Below, in pieces: positions 36,640 through 45,018 of a DNA stretch of 64,000 nucleotides. A model generated the notes under the pieces. The model saw only the letters and a program-made list of their open reading frames with translations, ran no database searches and was not told where the DNA came from. Origin of the DNA: a virus; IMG/VR virus record IMGVR_UViG_3300005836_000029, positions 1-64,000 of that record; one strand, 5' to 3'. Both the position numbers and the translations under genes were made by a program. Each line of letters begins with the position of its first letter. Position 1 is the first letter of the stretch.

Positions 36640-37881
36640 GTGTCCGGCGGCTTCGGCGGCGGTTCTTGGGGCGGTGGTGCCTTCGGCGGAAGTTCTGCCG
36701 GGGGTCCGGCTCCGTTCACGGGAACCGAGACCGTCACCTTCAGCGAGTCTCTGACCGTCGACCTGCCCCTTCTGCTCGTCGGAGCGGTCGCCCTCAGCCC
36801 GACACTGGTCCTGGTCACATTTTCGCATGACATCGACCCCCTATTCTCGACGAACTTCAACGCGTCGAACTACAACATCTCGCCGCCCCTGGCGGTCGTA
36901 GGAGTCGTTCCGAGTCCTTCTCCGAATGCCGTTTTTGTCAGCACAGCTCCCCAAGACAACTTTGGGTATCTGCTGACGGTCACGACGGCGAAGGCGGCCA
37001 CGGGGGACTTCCTCGAACCTCCCAACCAGATTGCGGGGTTTGTAGGATTCCCGGTCATCCCGAACTTCTTCGCGACGGGTCAGGCGAAGCGGAAGGTCGT
37101 CCTGATCTTCTCCACGAACATGCTGATCAACGCAGCTCTCGTGGACGCGGCAAGCTACACGATTACGGACCTGAACGGAGGCGCCATCCCCGTTTCCTCG
37201 GTGGATGTCGTTCCCGATGGCTCTCGAGTGACGCTCAACCTCGGAGCTGATCTTACGCCTGGCGGGTACTACAGCGTCCAGGTCGATGCGGCGGTCGTGA
37301 GCTCCCTTGGGGGGTACTCGCTCAACCCGAATACCGACCTCTTCCAGTGGGCAGCGATGGAGGGCATCCTCCTCAGGGGGCCCCTCACCATCCCCTTTTC
37401 TCGGTTCAGCGGGGAGGTCACGACGGGGCTGTTGGGGCAGCCTGCGGGTCAGGTATTTTTCAGTCCGGCGCTTCTTCAGCCAGCCTCGCCGTCGATCATC
37501 GAGATCGACGAGGTGGCGTTGTGCACCAAGAGCTACGACTCGTACGAATTTCCGCAGCTTGTTGACCCCCCGCCCCTGTACACGTTCAGGCCAGGAGCTC
37601 CTTCGACGGTCCTGGGAGGGACTTCTTCCCTCTGGGCGCCGGCAGAACGGCTGGGCCTGGCACGGGTCAATCTCACGGACAGCCACACGGACACCCTGCC
37701 GACGGCTACGGATGGTCCCTGCGATGCGACCTTGGTCGAGCCGATCGACATCACCCGGGCCGGATTCTTGAACGATGCCCGCTGGCACCTGTACGACGGG
37801 ACCGCCACGACCTTCATCGCGGCGGACAACCTGACCCCGATCGGACCCGGGCCTACGGTGAACATCAATCTCGAGCCGTAG
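36640..37881 (+). CDS. Appendage protein with Ig-like (Big_5-type) domains
   Basis: A 413-aa protein with a GTG start. A Gly-rich N-terminus ('SGGFGGGSWGGGAFGGSS') resembles that of the 29849 protein and may be a shared docking tail. Two Ig-like stretches follow, about residues 45-130 and 140-240 ('VVLIFSTNMLINAALVDAAS', 'LTPGGYYSVQVDAAVVS'). The C-terminal 150 residues are unassigned ('IEIDEVALCTKSYDSYEFPQ'). Likely an adhesive or structural appendage part. The 46 bases after it hold the motif and hairpin described at 37891-37927. Confidence 0.55.
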   Translation: MSGGFGGGSWGGGAFGGSSAGGPAPFTGTETVTFSESLTVDLPLLLVGAVALSPTLVLVTFSHDIDPLFSTNFNASNYNISPPLAVVGVVPSPSPNAVFVSTAPQDNFGYLLTVTTAKAATGDFLEPPNQIAGFVGFPVIPNFFATGQAKRKVVLIFSTNMLINAALVDAASYTITDLNGGAIPVSSVDVVPDGSRVTLNLGADLTPGGYYSVQVDAAVVSSLGGYSLNPNTDLFQWAAMEGILLRGPLTIPFSRFSGEVTTGLLGQPAGQVFFSPALLQPASPSIIEIDEVALCTKSYDSYEFPQLVDPPPLYTFRPGAPSTVLGGTSSLWAPAERLGLARVNLTDSHTDTLPTATDGPCDATLVEPIDITRAGFLNDARWHLYDGTATTFIAADNLTPIGPGPTVNINLEP

Positions 37882-37890
37882 TCCTGGCAG

Positions 37891-37927
37891 TTTCTCTTAT
37901 GCGGCCCCTCCTCTGAACCCAGAGGAG
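37891..37927 (+). promoter_or_regulatory. TTTCTCTTAT motif and RBS-sequestering hairpin
   Basis: TTTCTCTTAT (37891-37900) is followed seven bases later by CTCCTCTG-AACC-CAGAGGAG (37908-37927), a perfect eight-pair stem with a four-base loop. The right arm is the ribosome binding site of the next gene. The same 10-mer, followed after six bases by another hairpin over a ribosome binding site, occurs at 49657-49688. I read this as a possible phage promoter whose transcripts start with a translation-controlling hairpin. Confidence 0.5.
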
Positions 37928-37933
37928 ATGAAC

Positions 37934-38584
37934 ATGAAGCAAAGGGAGCGACTGCCGTCGCCCTCATCCGCCCTTTCGGTGGCCTTCGCCTGCCGCCCCG
38001 CCGACAAGTTCGACGAGAAGGGCTACTACATCCGAGGCGACGTCTTCATCCGCCTCCGAGACGCCAAGACCAAGCAGGTCCACGAGGAGCATGAGCTCCG
38101 GAACTTGGTGGTCCTCGACGCCAGCATCCTGATCGCTCGGCTGATGAAGGACAACGCCGAGCCTCCGAAGGGCATTTTTGCTCTTGCGGTCGGAACGGGA
38201 GACACGGGCTGGGACCTGATGAGCCCGCCAGCCCCGACGAACACGCAGCGGGCCCTCTACTCCGAGATCACTCGGAAGACGTTCTCGAACACGCAGTTCA
38301 TCGACAGTCTGAGTGTGCCAGTCGCCTACCCGACGAAGGTCGTGGACTTCACGACGGTTTACACGGAGTCCGAAGCCGTCGGACCCCTTGTCGAGATGGG
38401 TCTCATCGGGGGGAACATCTCCACGAACCTTTCGATCACCAACCCGGTGAGCCCTCCGAACGGAATCTACGACCCCACGGTCGACCTCACGATGTTCGAG
38501 ACGCTGGTCAACTACCTGACCTTCCCAGTGATCAACAAGCCCGCAACTTCCACGATGGAAATCGTGTGGCGGTTGACGTTCTGA
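37934..38584 (+). CDS. Tail fibre-associated protein
   Basis: A 216-aa protein. The ATG at 37934 is six bases from the GGAG of the ribosome binding site, while the ATG at 37928 directly abuts it, so 37934 is preferred. The core 'RLRDAKTKQVHEEHELRNLV' leads to 'VVLDASILIARLM' and 'GIFALAVGTGDTGWDLMSPP', a pattern similar to the 26875 gene. Likely a small fibre-linked structural protein; both genes of this type begin a cluster and both have a hairpin over the ribosome binding site. Confidence 0.5.
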   Translation: MKQRERLPSPSSALSVAFACRPADKFDEKGYYIRGDVFIRLRDAKTKQVHEEHELRNLVVLDASILIARLMKDNAEPPKGIFALAVGTGDTGWDLMSPPAPTNTQRALYSEITRKTFSNTQFIDSLSVPVAYPTKVVDFTTVYTESEAVGPLVEMGLIGGNISTNLSITNPVSPPNGIYDPTVDLTMFETLVNYLTFPVINKPATSTMEIVWRLTF

Positions 38585-38594
38585 GGGACGCGGT

Positions 38595-41213
38595 ATGACA
38601 ACGAAGAACCTCGGACCTGGCATCAGCGGCTACCTCGACCCTACGTACCGGGCCTGGGAAACGACGGTCTATCAGGCAGGAAAGCCGGTCCTCGACAAGG
38701 AGCTGAACCTCATCCAGGACTCGGCTCAGGAGGCCGTTCAGAAGCTTCGGCAGCGGGCGATGCCGTCGGGGTGGTTGTCGAAGGACTTCCTCGCGACGTC
38801 CGCAGCTACGTCCCCCATCTTCACGGCGAGTGCCATCGCCAACGAGCTGAACACACCGCAGCCTCTCCTGGCACACGTCAACGGCTGGCTCGTCGTCGTC
38901 TGGAACACGGGTTCCAACACGGTGAACCTGCTCGACCTCGGGGCTGGACCGGCAGGAGCTGGGACCAAGCGGTTCGACCTCGTGATCCTGGAAGTCTGGC
39001 GGAAGCTTCTGTCCCCTTCGCCCTCGACGGACGGCAAGAGTGGCTCGGGGCGCATCTGGTATTCGGGGAACGTCAGGATTGCTCCTGCCGACGACCTGAC
39101 CCTGAACTTCGCCGACGACATCCTGGACGGGAGCCTCGGCTCGGAGTCGACGAAGCGGGTGCAGATCCAGTACCGCCTTCGGGTGATCCAAGGGGTCGAC
39201 ATCCTGGCATTTCCTCTGGCCATGGATGATCCGACGGTCGTGGCGAACTCGGTTCCGGCAAGCGCAGCCGCTCCTGATGGCGTCGTGACCCTTTTCCCCT
39301 ACACGAACGCTACGGATCTCGGCGACCCAGGACTTTGGGTTGCTGGAGACGGCAACCCGGCGAACACCTTGGGGACCGTCGACGGGTACATGTATGCCCT
39401 GCCGCTCATGGCGGTGGTTCGACGCAACACCTCGGCCTTCGACCGCAACACCAACCACAACGGAGGTGTCGCCAGCCCCGGGCCTAGTGATCGGCCAGAC
39501 GGCTTGTTTTACGACATCATCGCGGACAAGGACATCATCGACCTCCGAACCGGGGTCGCAGAACCTGGGTGGGACTACCAGGATGTCCTCGCGAAGAACT
39601 TCCACTTCCTGCTCGACAACACGCTTCAGACCGAGACGACTCAGACAGCCATCGGCGGTGGGGTGACAGGAGTCACCCATCTGTGGGCGGACGAGATCGG
39701 CATCACCAACGCCCACGGCGGGGATGGTACGACCACCGGAGACACGCCTGGGGCGATGTTCATCGGCGAGTTCGATGCAATTCGGCGTCGTTTCTCGGAC
39801 CGTGTGGTCCACGAGACGATCGTGGTGAAGTACACGCCAGCAGATGGTTCAGGAGGCGGACCGAACTGGGCCAACGGGGACGTGATCACCATCGATCCCA
39901 CGGCTCTTCCGGTCTACGGCTACTCGGCCTTCAACTGGGCCTCGTATGCGCCGGCCGACGTCATGATCTACTCTGTCGTGAAGGCCGAGTTCATCGCTCA
40001 GGCTGGGTCGACGGCCAGTCAGGATGCTGATCAAGGGGTTTTCACGGTCTCCGGTCTCGGGGCCATTCCCATGACGAGCGTCACCTTCACGATCGACACG
40101 GTTCCAGGCGGCATCACGACCGAAGAGTTGTATCTCCGGTTGGAGATCGTCTACCCGACGGGCGTAGGGCTGACGAAGACTCCGGTCGCGGACTTTGGGT
40201 CCGCAAGTCTGTCCATCAACAACCCGGGGCAGATGCCGGCCGGGGCTCCTGTCCTCTTCGAGGCAGTCAACGGCTTCGCCATCGAGGCGCCTCATCGTGA
40301 AGCCACGATCACGTACAACACCGTGACCCAGACGTTCACGCAGTTGGCCGACTTCTCGGGAAACGACTACGTACGCATGCCCGAAAGGGTCCTCTCGGTT
40401 TCGTCGATCTTGATCAATGCCGTCGCCTACGGGGGAACCATTACGATCTCGGCGGATGGCTACACGGTCACCTTGGACCCCGGGGCCATCTCCTTTGGGG
40501 ACACGATCGACGTGGACTACAAGGCCCTCCGCCCGTTCCCCCAAAACGACGAGCAGGTCACCGTTTACTACGATACCAGGGCTCCTCAGACCCTCAAGGA
40601 CGGGCTTCTGGGGTCGAGCCAGACTTTCATCCCGAGGTACATCTGTCCCTTCCTGTACTCGCTCAGCGTGGGAAGTGGCTCGCAGGACACTGCCTACCCC
40701 TACGAGTCGCAGTACGTTCAGATGCCCGGCATCTATCCTTCGTCAGGAGGAACCTTCTCCGGCGAACACGAGTTTTCGGCAGGGGGTGGCATGACGCTAT
40801 CCACCACGGGATTTCAGACAGGTTTCTTGAAGTTGGAGACCAAAATTCCCCTCACTCCGGACCCTCAATCCTTCTCGTTGACTCGAGTTCCTGGGGATAT
40901 CGATGCTGAGGGGAGGGCCTATTTCAAAACCGTTCCTGCCGGGTACATTCCCAATGCTTGGGCCGAGCCCCTTCGGGATGCCAAGCGTCATCGGTGTGTC
41001 ATCCCGATCCTGTGCGAACTTCCTGGGGACACCTTGTTCGGGAAGAGGGGCGAGATGGTGATGGTCGTTCTGGAGACCTACCTCGCTCCGGATATTTCAG
41101 GCGGAGCTTCGGAACTGAACACTGTGCTCTTTCTGAGTTCCCTCACGAGCAACATCACTTCAGCGAGCATCTATCGCCTCAAGGGTAACCTTCTGAACAG
41201 CAGGTCGTTGTAA
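38595..41213 (+). CDS. Tail fibre/baseplate appendage protein with ELN-type N-domain
   Basis: An 872-aa protein. Residues about 1-350 align along their length with the 1459-aa protein at 45019: 'KPVLDKELNLIQD', 'VILEVWRKL', 'VQIQYRLRVIQG', 'LGDPGLWVAGDG', 'LGTVDGYMYALPL' and 'RPDGLFYDIIADKDIIDLR'. The 'ELNLIQ' start is reminiscent of DUF4815-type fibre attachment domains. The final 100 residues also match the end of the 45019 protein ('EMVMVVLETY', 'ASIYRLKGNLL'). The middle differs in length. Probably anchors fibres at the baseplate rim; the site is inferred. Confidence 0.6.
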   Translation: MTTKNLGPGISGYLDPTYRAWETTVYQAGKPVLDKELNLIQDSAQEAVQKLRQRAMPSGWLSKDFLATSAATSPIFTASAIANELNTPQPLLAHVNGWLVVVWNTGSNTVNLLDLGAGPAGAGTKRFDLVILEVWRKLLSPSPSTDGKSGSGRIWYSGNVRIAPADDLTLNFADDILDGSLGSESTKRVQIQYRLRVIQGVDILAFPLAMDDPTVVANSVPASAAAPDGVVTLFPYTNATDLGDPGLWVAGDGNPANTLGTVDGYMYALPLMAVVRRNTSAFDRNTNHNGGVASPGPSDRPDGLFYDIIADKDIIDLRTGVAEPGWDYQDVLAKNFHFLLDNTLQTETTQTAIGGGVTGVTHLWADEIGITNAHGGDGTTTGDTPGAMFIGEFDAIRRRFSDRVVHETIVVKYTPADGSGGGPNWANGDVITIDPTALPVYGYSAFNWASYAPADVMIYSVVKAEFIAQAGSTASQDADQGVFTVSGLGAIPMTSVTFTIDTVPGGITTEELYLRLEIVYPTGVGLTKTPVADFGSASLSINNPGQMPAGAPVLFEAVNGFAIEAPHREATITYNTVTQTFTQLADFSGNDYVRMPERVLSVSSILINAVAYGGTITISADGYTVTLDPGAISFGDTIDVDYKALRPFPQNDEQVTVYYDTRAPQTLKDGLLGSSQTFIPRYICPFLYSLSVGSGSQDTAYPYESQYVQMPGIYPSSGGTFSGEHEFSAGGGMTLSTTGFQTGFLKLETKIPLTPDPQSFSLTRVPGDIDAEGRAYFKTVPAGYIPNAWAEPLRDAKRHRCVIPILCELPGDTLFGKRGEMVMVVLETYLAPDISGGASELNTVLFLSSLTSNITSASIYRLKGNLLNSRSL

Positions 41214-42910
41214 TGCCCTCCAGCAAAGAACCCTTCAGCGCAGTAGCACCCTCGCAGCCCCCCTTCTCTTCTGGTTCGGGGAGTGCTGGATTCGCTCGGT
41301 CGGCGGATCTCCTCTACAGTGGGGGACCCGATTGGGCCGACGCTACCCCCAATCCTCCGACGACGGTCGAAGACCAGCTCGACAAGATCATCACGGATCT
41401 CGCGACGGGAAGCGGGGCCGGCAAGATTCAATACAACGGAAGCGGCAACGACTTCGCGGATACCTCGAACCTTGCGGCTGGGGACTTGCAGACGGTCCTC
41501 GATACCTTGGTGTCGACCTTGGGATCGATCACGGATACCACTTCAGGTGCCGACAGGATCGGGGTGGGGAACATCTTCAACCCCTCGATCACCATCCCTC
41601 AGGGAAGGCTGATCAACACTCTCGGTTACTTGTCTGAGGGTCAGTACCTACAGTACACCGATACCGGGGTTCAGTTCCTGAACGGCGACCCCCTTTTGGA
41701 TAGCGACCTCGACTCCACGATCAACGACATCGTGAACCACCTCAGCTCTGAGGCGCTCAACAACAGCGGGGCTCACATCGTCGGGACCTACGACCGGACC
41801 TCCTGGATCGACGGAACGACCAATCCGGCCACGGATATTTTCTCGGCCCTCGACAAGATCATCAGCGACCTCGCCAGCAGCACCGTCAACGCTTCGGGTG
41901 CCCACAAGCTCAGGATCGATGCGCGACCGACATGGCTCGATACCATTAGCAACCCTGCGAGTGACCTCGCCAGCGCCGTCGACAAGATCATCACGGACTT
42001 GTCCAGCACGGCAACTGGCATCACGGACGGTGCCTCCAAGATCGGTGCTGCGGCCGTCGGAAGCTTCTCCTCGGGAACCCTGAGGTCCCAGCTCAATGCT
42101 CTCGACACCGGGTGGGGGAAGCTCAACCGGGCGAACAGTTGGTCGGCTATCCAGACGTTCACGACGACGAGCAACTTCAACGTCTCGACACCCGATACCT
42201 CGAGCAACCTCGCCTCCGTCGCCACTCCGACCAACCGGGCTCTCCTCTACGAGTTCCGGCATACATCGACGGCCTACGGGCGCCTCTACGCACGCCGCGA
42301 GAACGGTGCCACAACGGACGGCTACGGCCTCGAGTACGTCTTCAATGCCGTATGGGGAGGCAGCTCCTGGTCTGCCGATGACACCTCGCTTCCGAGCCAT
42401 ATCTACGAGTTTGGCTACGACGACGGGTCCGAATCGGGGTTCGACACTTACGCGGCCATCAACCTGCGTCGGCGGGATGCCGGTGCGGGTACCTGGACAA
42501 GCTGGCAAGCCCCCCGATTGCGGATCCTGCCGGAAAACCCGGCTCCCACGGCTGCTGTCAACGGCAACACGCTGTCCTGCAAGAACATCAACAAAGCCTG
42601 GGGGCATATCAGCCTTGACGGGGCTGGAAACGCAACCCTGGATGATGGTTTCGGGGTCAGCAGCACGGTCTCGGTCACGTCTGGGGCTTCAGGGTATGTC
42701 ACGGTCACTTTCACAGTGAGTCTTGTGGGAGGCTACGTGGTTGTTGGAGCCGACAACCGTAACTCGACCACCCTTCGACACGTGAAGCCGGCCAACCAAG
42801 TGACGGGCAGCTTCAGGCTCCATTACTACGACGCGACGGGTACCATCCTCGACCCGTCCACCACGTCCGGGGTCATCGCCTTCATCGTCATGGGAGTTCA
42901 GACGACCTAA
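41213..42910 (+). CDS. Tail fibre with shaft repeats
   Basis: A 565-aa protein; its ATG overlaps the previous stop (TAATG). Residues about 40-290 contain shaft repeats of roughly 40 residues with the core 'W-D-x-x-x-NPA-D-x-x-x-ALDKII-DL', shared with the fibre at 43561. A junction 'GTLRSQLNALDTGWGKLNRA' marks the end of the shaft. The rest (about 310-565) is a beta-rich head with 'WTSWQAPRLRILPENP' and a final strand region 'VIAFIVMGVQTT'. Likely a trimeric host-recognition fibre. Confidence 0.65.
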   Translation: MPSSKEPFSAVAPSQPPFSSGSGSAGFARSADLLYSGGPDWADATPNPPTTVEDQLDKIITDLATGSGAGKIQYNGSGNDFADTSNLAAGDLQTVLDTLVSTLGSITDTTSGADRIGVGNIFNPSITIPQGRLINTLGYLSEGQYLQYTDTGVQFLNGDPLLDSDLDSTINDIVNHLSSEALNNSGAHIVGTYDRTSWIDGTTNPATDIFSALDKIISDLASSTVNASGAHKLRIDARPTWLDTISNPASDLASAVDKIITDLSSTATGITDGASKIGAAAVGSFSSGTLRSQLNALDTGWGKLNRANSWSAIQTFTTTSNFNVSTPDTSSNLASVATPTNRALLYEFRHTSTAYGRLYARRENGATTDGYGLEYVFNAVWGGSSWSADDTSLPSHIYEFGYDDGSESGFDTYAAINLRRRDAGAGTWTSWQAPRLRILPENPAPTAAVNGNTLSCKNINKAWGHISLDGAGNATLDDGFGVSSTVSVTSGASGYVTVTFTVSLVGGYVVVGADNRNSTTLRHVKPANQVTGSFRLHYYDATGTILDPSTTSGVIAFIVMGVQTT

Positions 42911-44348
42911 TGCCTTCTACCTACTACCTATTCGACGTTGCAAGCTCGAACATCTCTCAAGCGGATGTGAAGGAAACGGCCGCGAATGCAAGTATCGTGG
43001 CCTTCCAGGGCTACTTTCCGGTTCGCATTCCGAGCAACATCGTCCTGAACGGGTTCCCTCCCGCCACCTTTTCGAGCCTGATCAGCTCGAAAATCCAAGC
43101 GCTGATCAGCTACTACGGGGCCTTCGTCGGCGTCGAATACGACGACATGATCGACAACCCGTCGATCGACATGGCTGCCACGACTGGAGTTCAAGTCGGA
43201 AGTCGGGGCAGTGTCCTGTTGCAGGTCAACGGTGTCGTCACCACGACCATGGCCAATCTGTCCGGGACCCCCTCTGAGGTGGTATTCACCTGGGAGGTCT
43301 ACAGGGTCAACTACTCCGACCCGAAGGACGGGACCCTTTCGAAGACGCTACAAGAAGAATCCGCTTTCGACTTCACTGTCGAGCTCAGTTTCGACAACGG
43401 ATCGACCTTCAACACGGTCACCGATGGAGTGCTTTTCAGCATCCCGGTACCCTCACAGGGAAGCCAGTTCATCGCCCGATTCACCAATGACAACTCGGGT
43501 ATTCCCGAGTACCTTGGGTTCTGGACGTTGCTCTACTGACTCAAACGGTAAGGTTGAACAATGGCTGCACACGTCGTAGGTGGTGGACCCCTTCCCCCGT
43601 CCCTGGTGTCTGCTTCGCACGTCAACGATCCGGTGGATGCCCATCATGCTTCGGCTATCGGAACAGCCGGAAGTAATGCCTGGCTCGATGGAACCCTGAA
43701 TCCAGCATCGGACGTCCAGACGACGCTCGACAAGATCATCGACGATCTTGTGGCTTCCAGCTTGAGTTCGGGCTCTCACAAGATCGGATCGGCCGTCTTG
43801 GTGACTCCGGGTGGAGCCGGAGCAAGTGATACGCCAGCCGGTTCTATCCACTATCAACTTGAATCGCTCAAGGACGCCGCCACCATCGGAGCTGGAGCTC
43901 GACCCAACTGGTTCAATGGGACGACCAATCCAGTAAACGATGTTGCCACGTCCATCTCCAAGATCATCGGCGATCTGGCCGCCCTCACGGGTTCGGACGT
44001 CATCGGATCTGCGGCTCTTCCTGCTTGGTTCGATGCGACCCAAATCGGGTCGGGGTCGATCTTCGATCAGCTCGTCAACTTCGTCACCCACTTGAGCAGT
44101 CAGACCGTTTCGACCAGCGGTGGCGACAAGATCGGGGTTGCTGCTCGAGGGGCCTGGTTCGGAGGGTTTGTCACGAACCCTGCCACGACGGTCTACGGTG
44201 CTCTCGACAAGATCATCACGGACCTGACCGACGATACGGGTGCCAGCCACATCGGCATCGATGCTCGGAGCGACTGGCATGCCACCAGTGGTGTGACCAA
44301 CCCTGGTCCCGTCGATGTTCGTACGGCCATCGACAAGATCATCACGGA
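41381..44348 (+). repeat. Direct repeats encoding fibre shaft cores
   Basis: GACAAGATCATCACGGA occurs exactly at 41381-41397, 41981-41997, 44206-44222 and 44332-44348, with diverged copies such as near 41852 and 43732. Each encodes the 'DKIITD' core of the shaft repeat. The copies lie in the two neighbouring fibre genes in the same orientation. Confidence 0.75.
42910..43539 (+). CDS. Fibre-cluster protein, possible fibre tip or chaperone
   Basis: A 209-aa protein with a TAATG overlap with the preceding fibre gene, implying coupled translation. Helical part near residues 50-75 ('FSSLISSKIQALISYYGAF'), then beta-rich sequence ('RGSVLLQVNGVVTTTMANLS', 'VVFTWEVYRVNYSD'). Located between two related fibres, it could be a tip, collar or assembly factor. 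No family recognised. Confidence 0.5.
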   Translation: MPSTYYLFDVASSNISQADVKETAANASIVAFQGYFPVRIPSNIVLNGFPPATFSSLISSKIQALISYYGAFVGVEYDDMIDNPSIDMAATTGVQVGSRGSVLLQVNGVVTTTMANLSGTPSEVVFTWEVYRVNYSDPKDGTLSKTLQEESAFDFTVELSFDNGSTFNTVTDGVLFSIPVPSQGSQFIARFTNDNSGIPEYLGFWTLLY

Positions 44349-44958
44349 CCTCAAGAGCGACGTGAACCCCGACGGTGCGGGCCTCATCGGAGCCAAGGAC
44401 AACGGCAACAACCTGGCGGATGGAACGGTCCGATCACAGCTCGACCAACTGGACACGAACAAGGGGGGAAAGTTCGAGACCAACCTCTGGCAGGGCGACA
44501 ATACCTGGGATACCGGGTACAACTACATCTTCAAGTCGGACATCAACGAGCAGTGGTCGACATCCGTCACGACCCGGAGCATGTACCGAACCTTGAGTGT
44601 CGTCGGTACGGCCGGCCCGACGGACATCTGGGTGGACCCGTCCGGGTCGATCAACAACGGTCAGGTGGTCACGGCGCTGGTGACCATCACCTCGGTCCGG
44701 AGTCCTGCGATCAGCGCTGATCAGAACGGTCACTTCGCCCACTACTTGTGCCTGTGGTCCCGGGACCTCTCGGGTACGGGTATGGAGTTTCAGCTCCTCA
44801 AGACGGACTCGATCGGTACGGGCTCGCCCAACCTGGAGGTCCTGTTGACCATCGGAGCCAACTCCACGACTCCCAAACTGATGGCAACGGGTGCCAACGC
44901 CTCTGTGAACAAGGTCGCACACGTGATCGTCAGGAGGACGCGCCACCCCAGCGGCTGA
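43561..44958 (+). CDS. Tail fibre with shaft repeats, paralogue of 41213 fibre
   Basis: A 465-aa protein. Residues about 30-300 hold the same shaft repeat as the 41213 fibre ('AWLDGTLNPASDVQTTLDKI', 'NWFNGTTNPVNDVATSISKI', 'TNPATTVYGALDKIITDL', 'VDVRTAIDKIITDLKSD'). The shaft ends with 'DGTVRSQLDQLDTNKG', equivalent to the 'GTLRSQLNALDTGWG' junction. The head (about 310-465) is different from that of the 41213 fibre ('YRTLSVVGTAGPTDIWVDP', 'HYLCLWSRDLSGTGMEFQLL'), suggesting a second receptor specificity on a common stalk. Confidence 0.65.
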   Translation: MAAHVVGGGPLPPSLVSASHVNDPVDAHHASAIGTAGSNAWLDGTLNPASDVQTTLDKIIDDLVASSLSSGSHKIGSAVLVTPGGAGASDTPAGSIHYQLESLKDAATIGAGARPNWFNGTTNPVNDVATSISKIIGDLAALTGSDVIGSAALPAWFDATQIGSGSIFDQLVNFVTHLSSQTVSTSGGDKIGVAARGAWFGGFVTNPATTVYGALDKIITDLTDDTGASHIGIDARSDWHATSGVTNPGPVDVRTAIDKIITDLKSDVNPDGAGLIGAKDNGNNLADGTVRSQLDQLDTNKGGKFETNLWQGDNTWDTGYNYIFKSDINEQWSTSVTTRSMYRTLSVVGTAGPTDIWVDPSGSINNGQVVTALVTITSVRSPAISADQNGHFAHYLCLWSRDLSGTGMEFQLLKTDSIGTGSPNLEVLLTIGANSTTPKLMATGANASVNKVAHVIVRRTRHPSG

Positions 44959-44978
44959 TAGGGACTCCTGTCAGCCGC
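44951..44978 (+). terminator. Strong hairpin overlapping a stop codon, possible terminator
   Basis: GCGGCTGATAGG and CCTGTCAGCCGC pair over 12 positions (one T-G wobble) around a four-base loop GACT. The left arm contains the TGA stop of the upstream fibre gene. Only a weak T-run follows (CGTTTACT), about ten bases later, so this could be an attenuator or an mRNA 3'-end stabiliser instead of a full terminator. Confidence 0.45.
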
Positions 44979-45018
44979 CTGTGGCTCGTTTACTAATGAA
45001 GATGGAGATGAACTAGAC

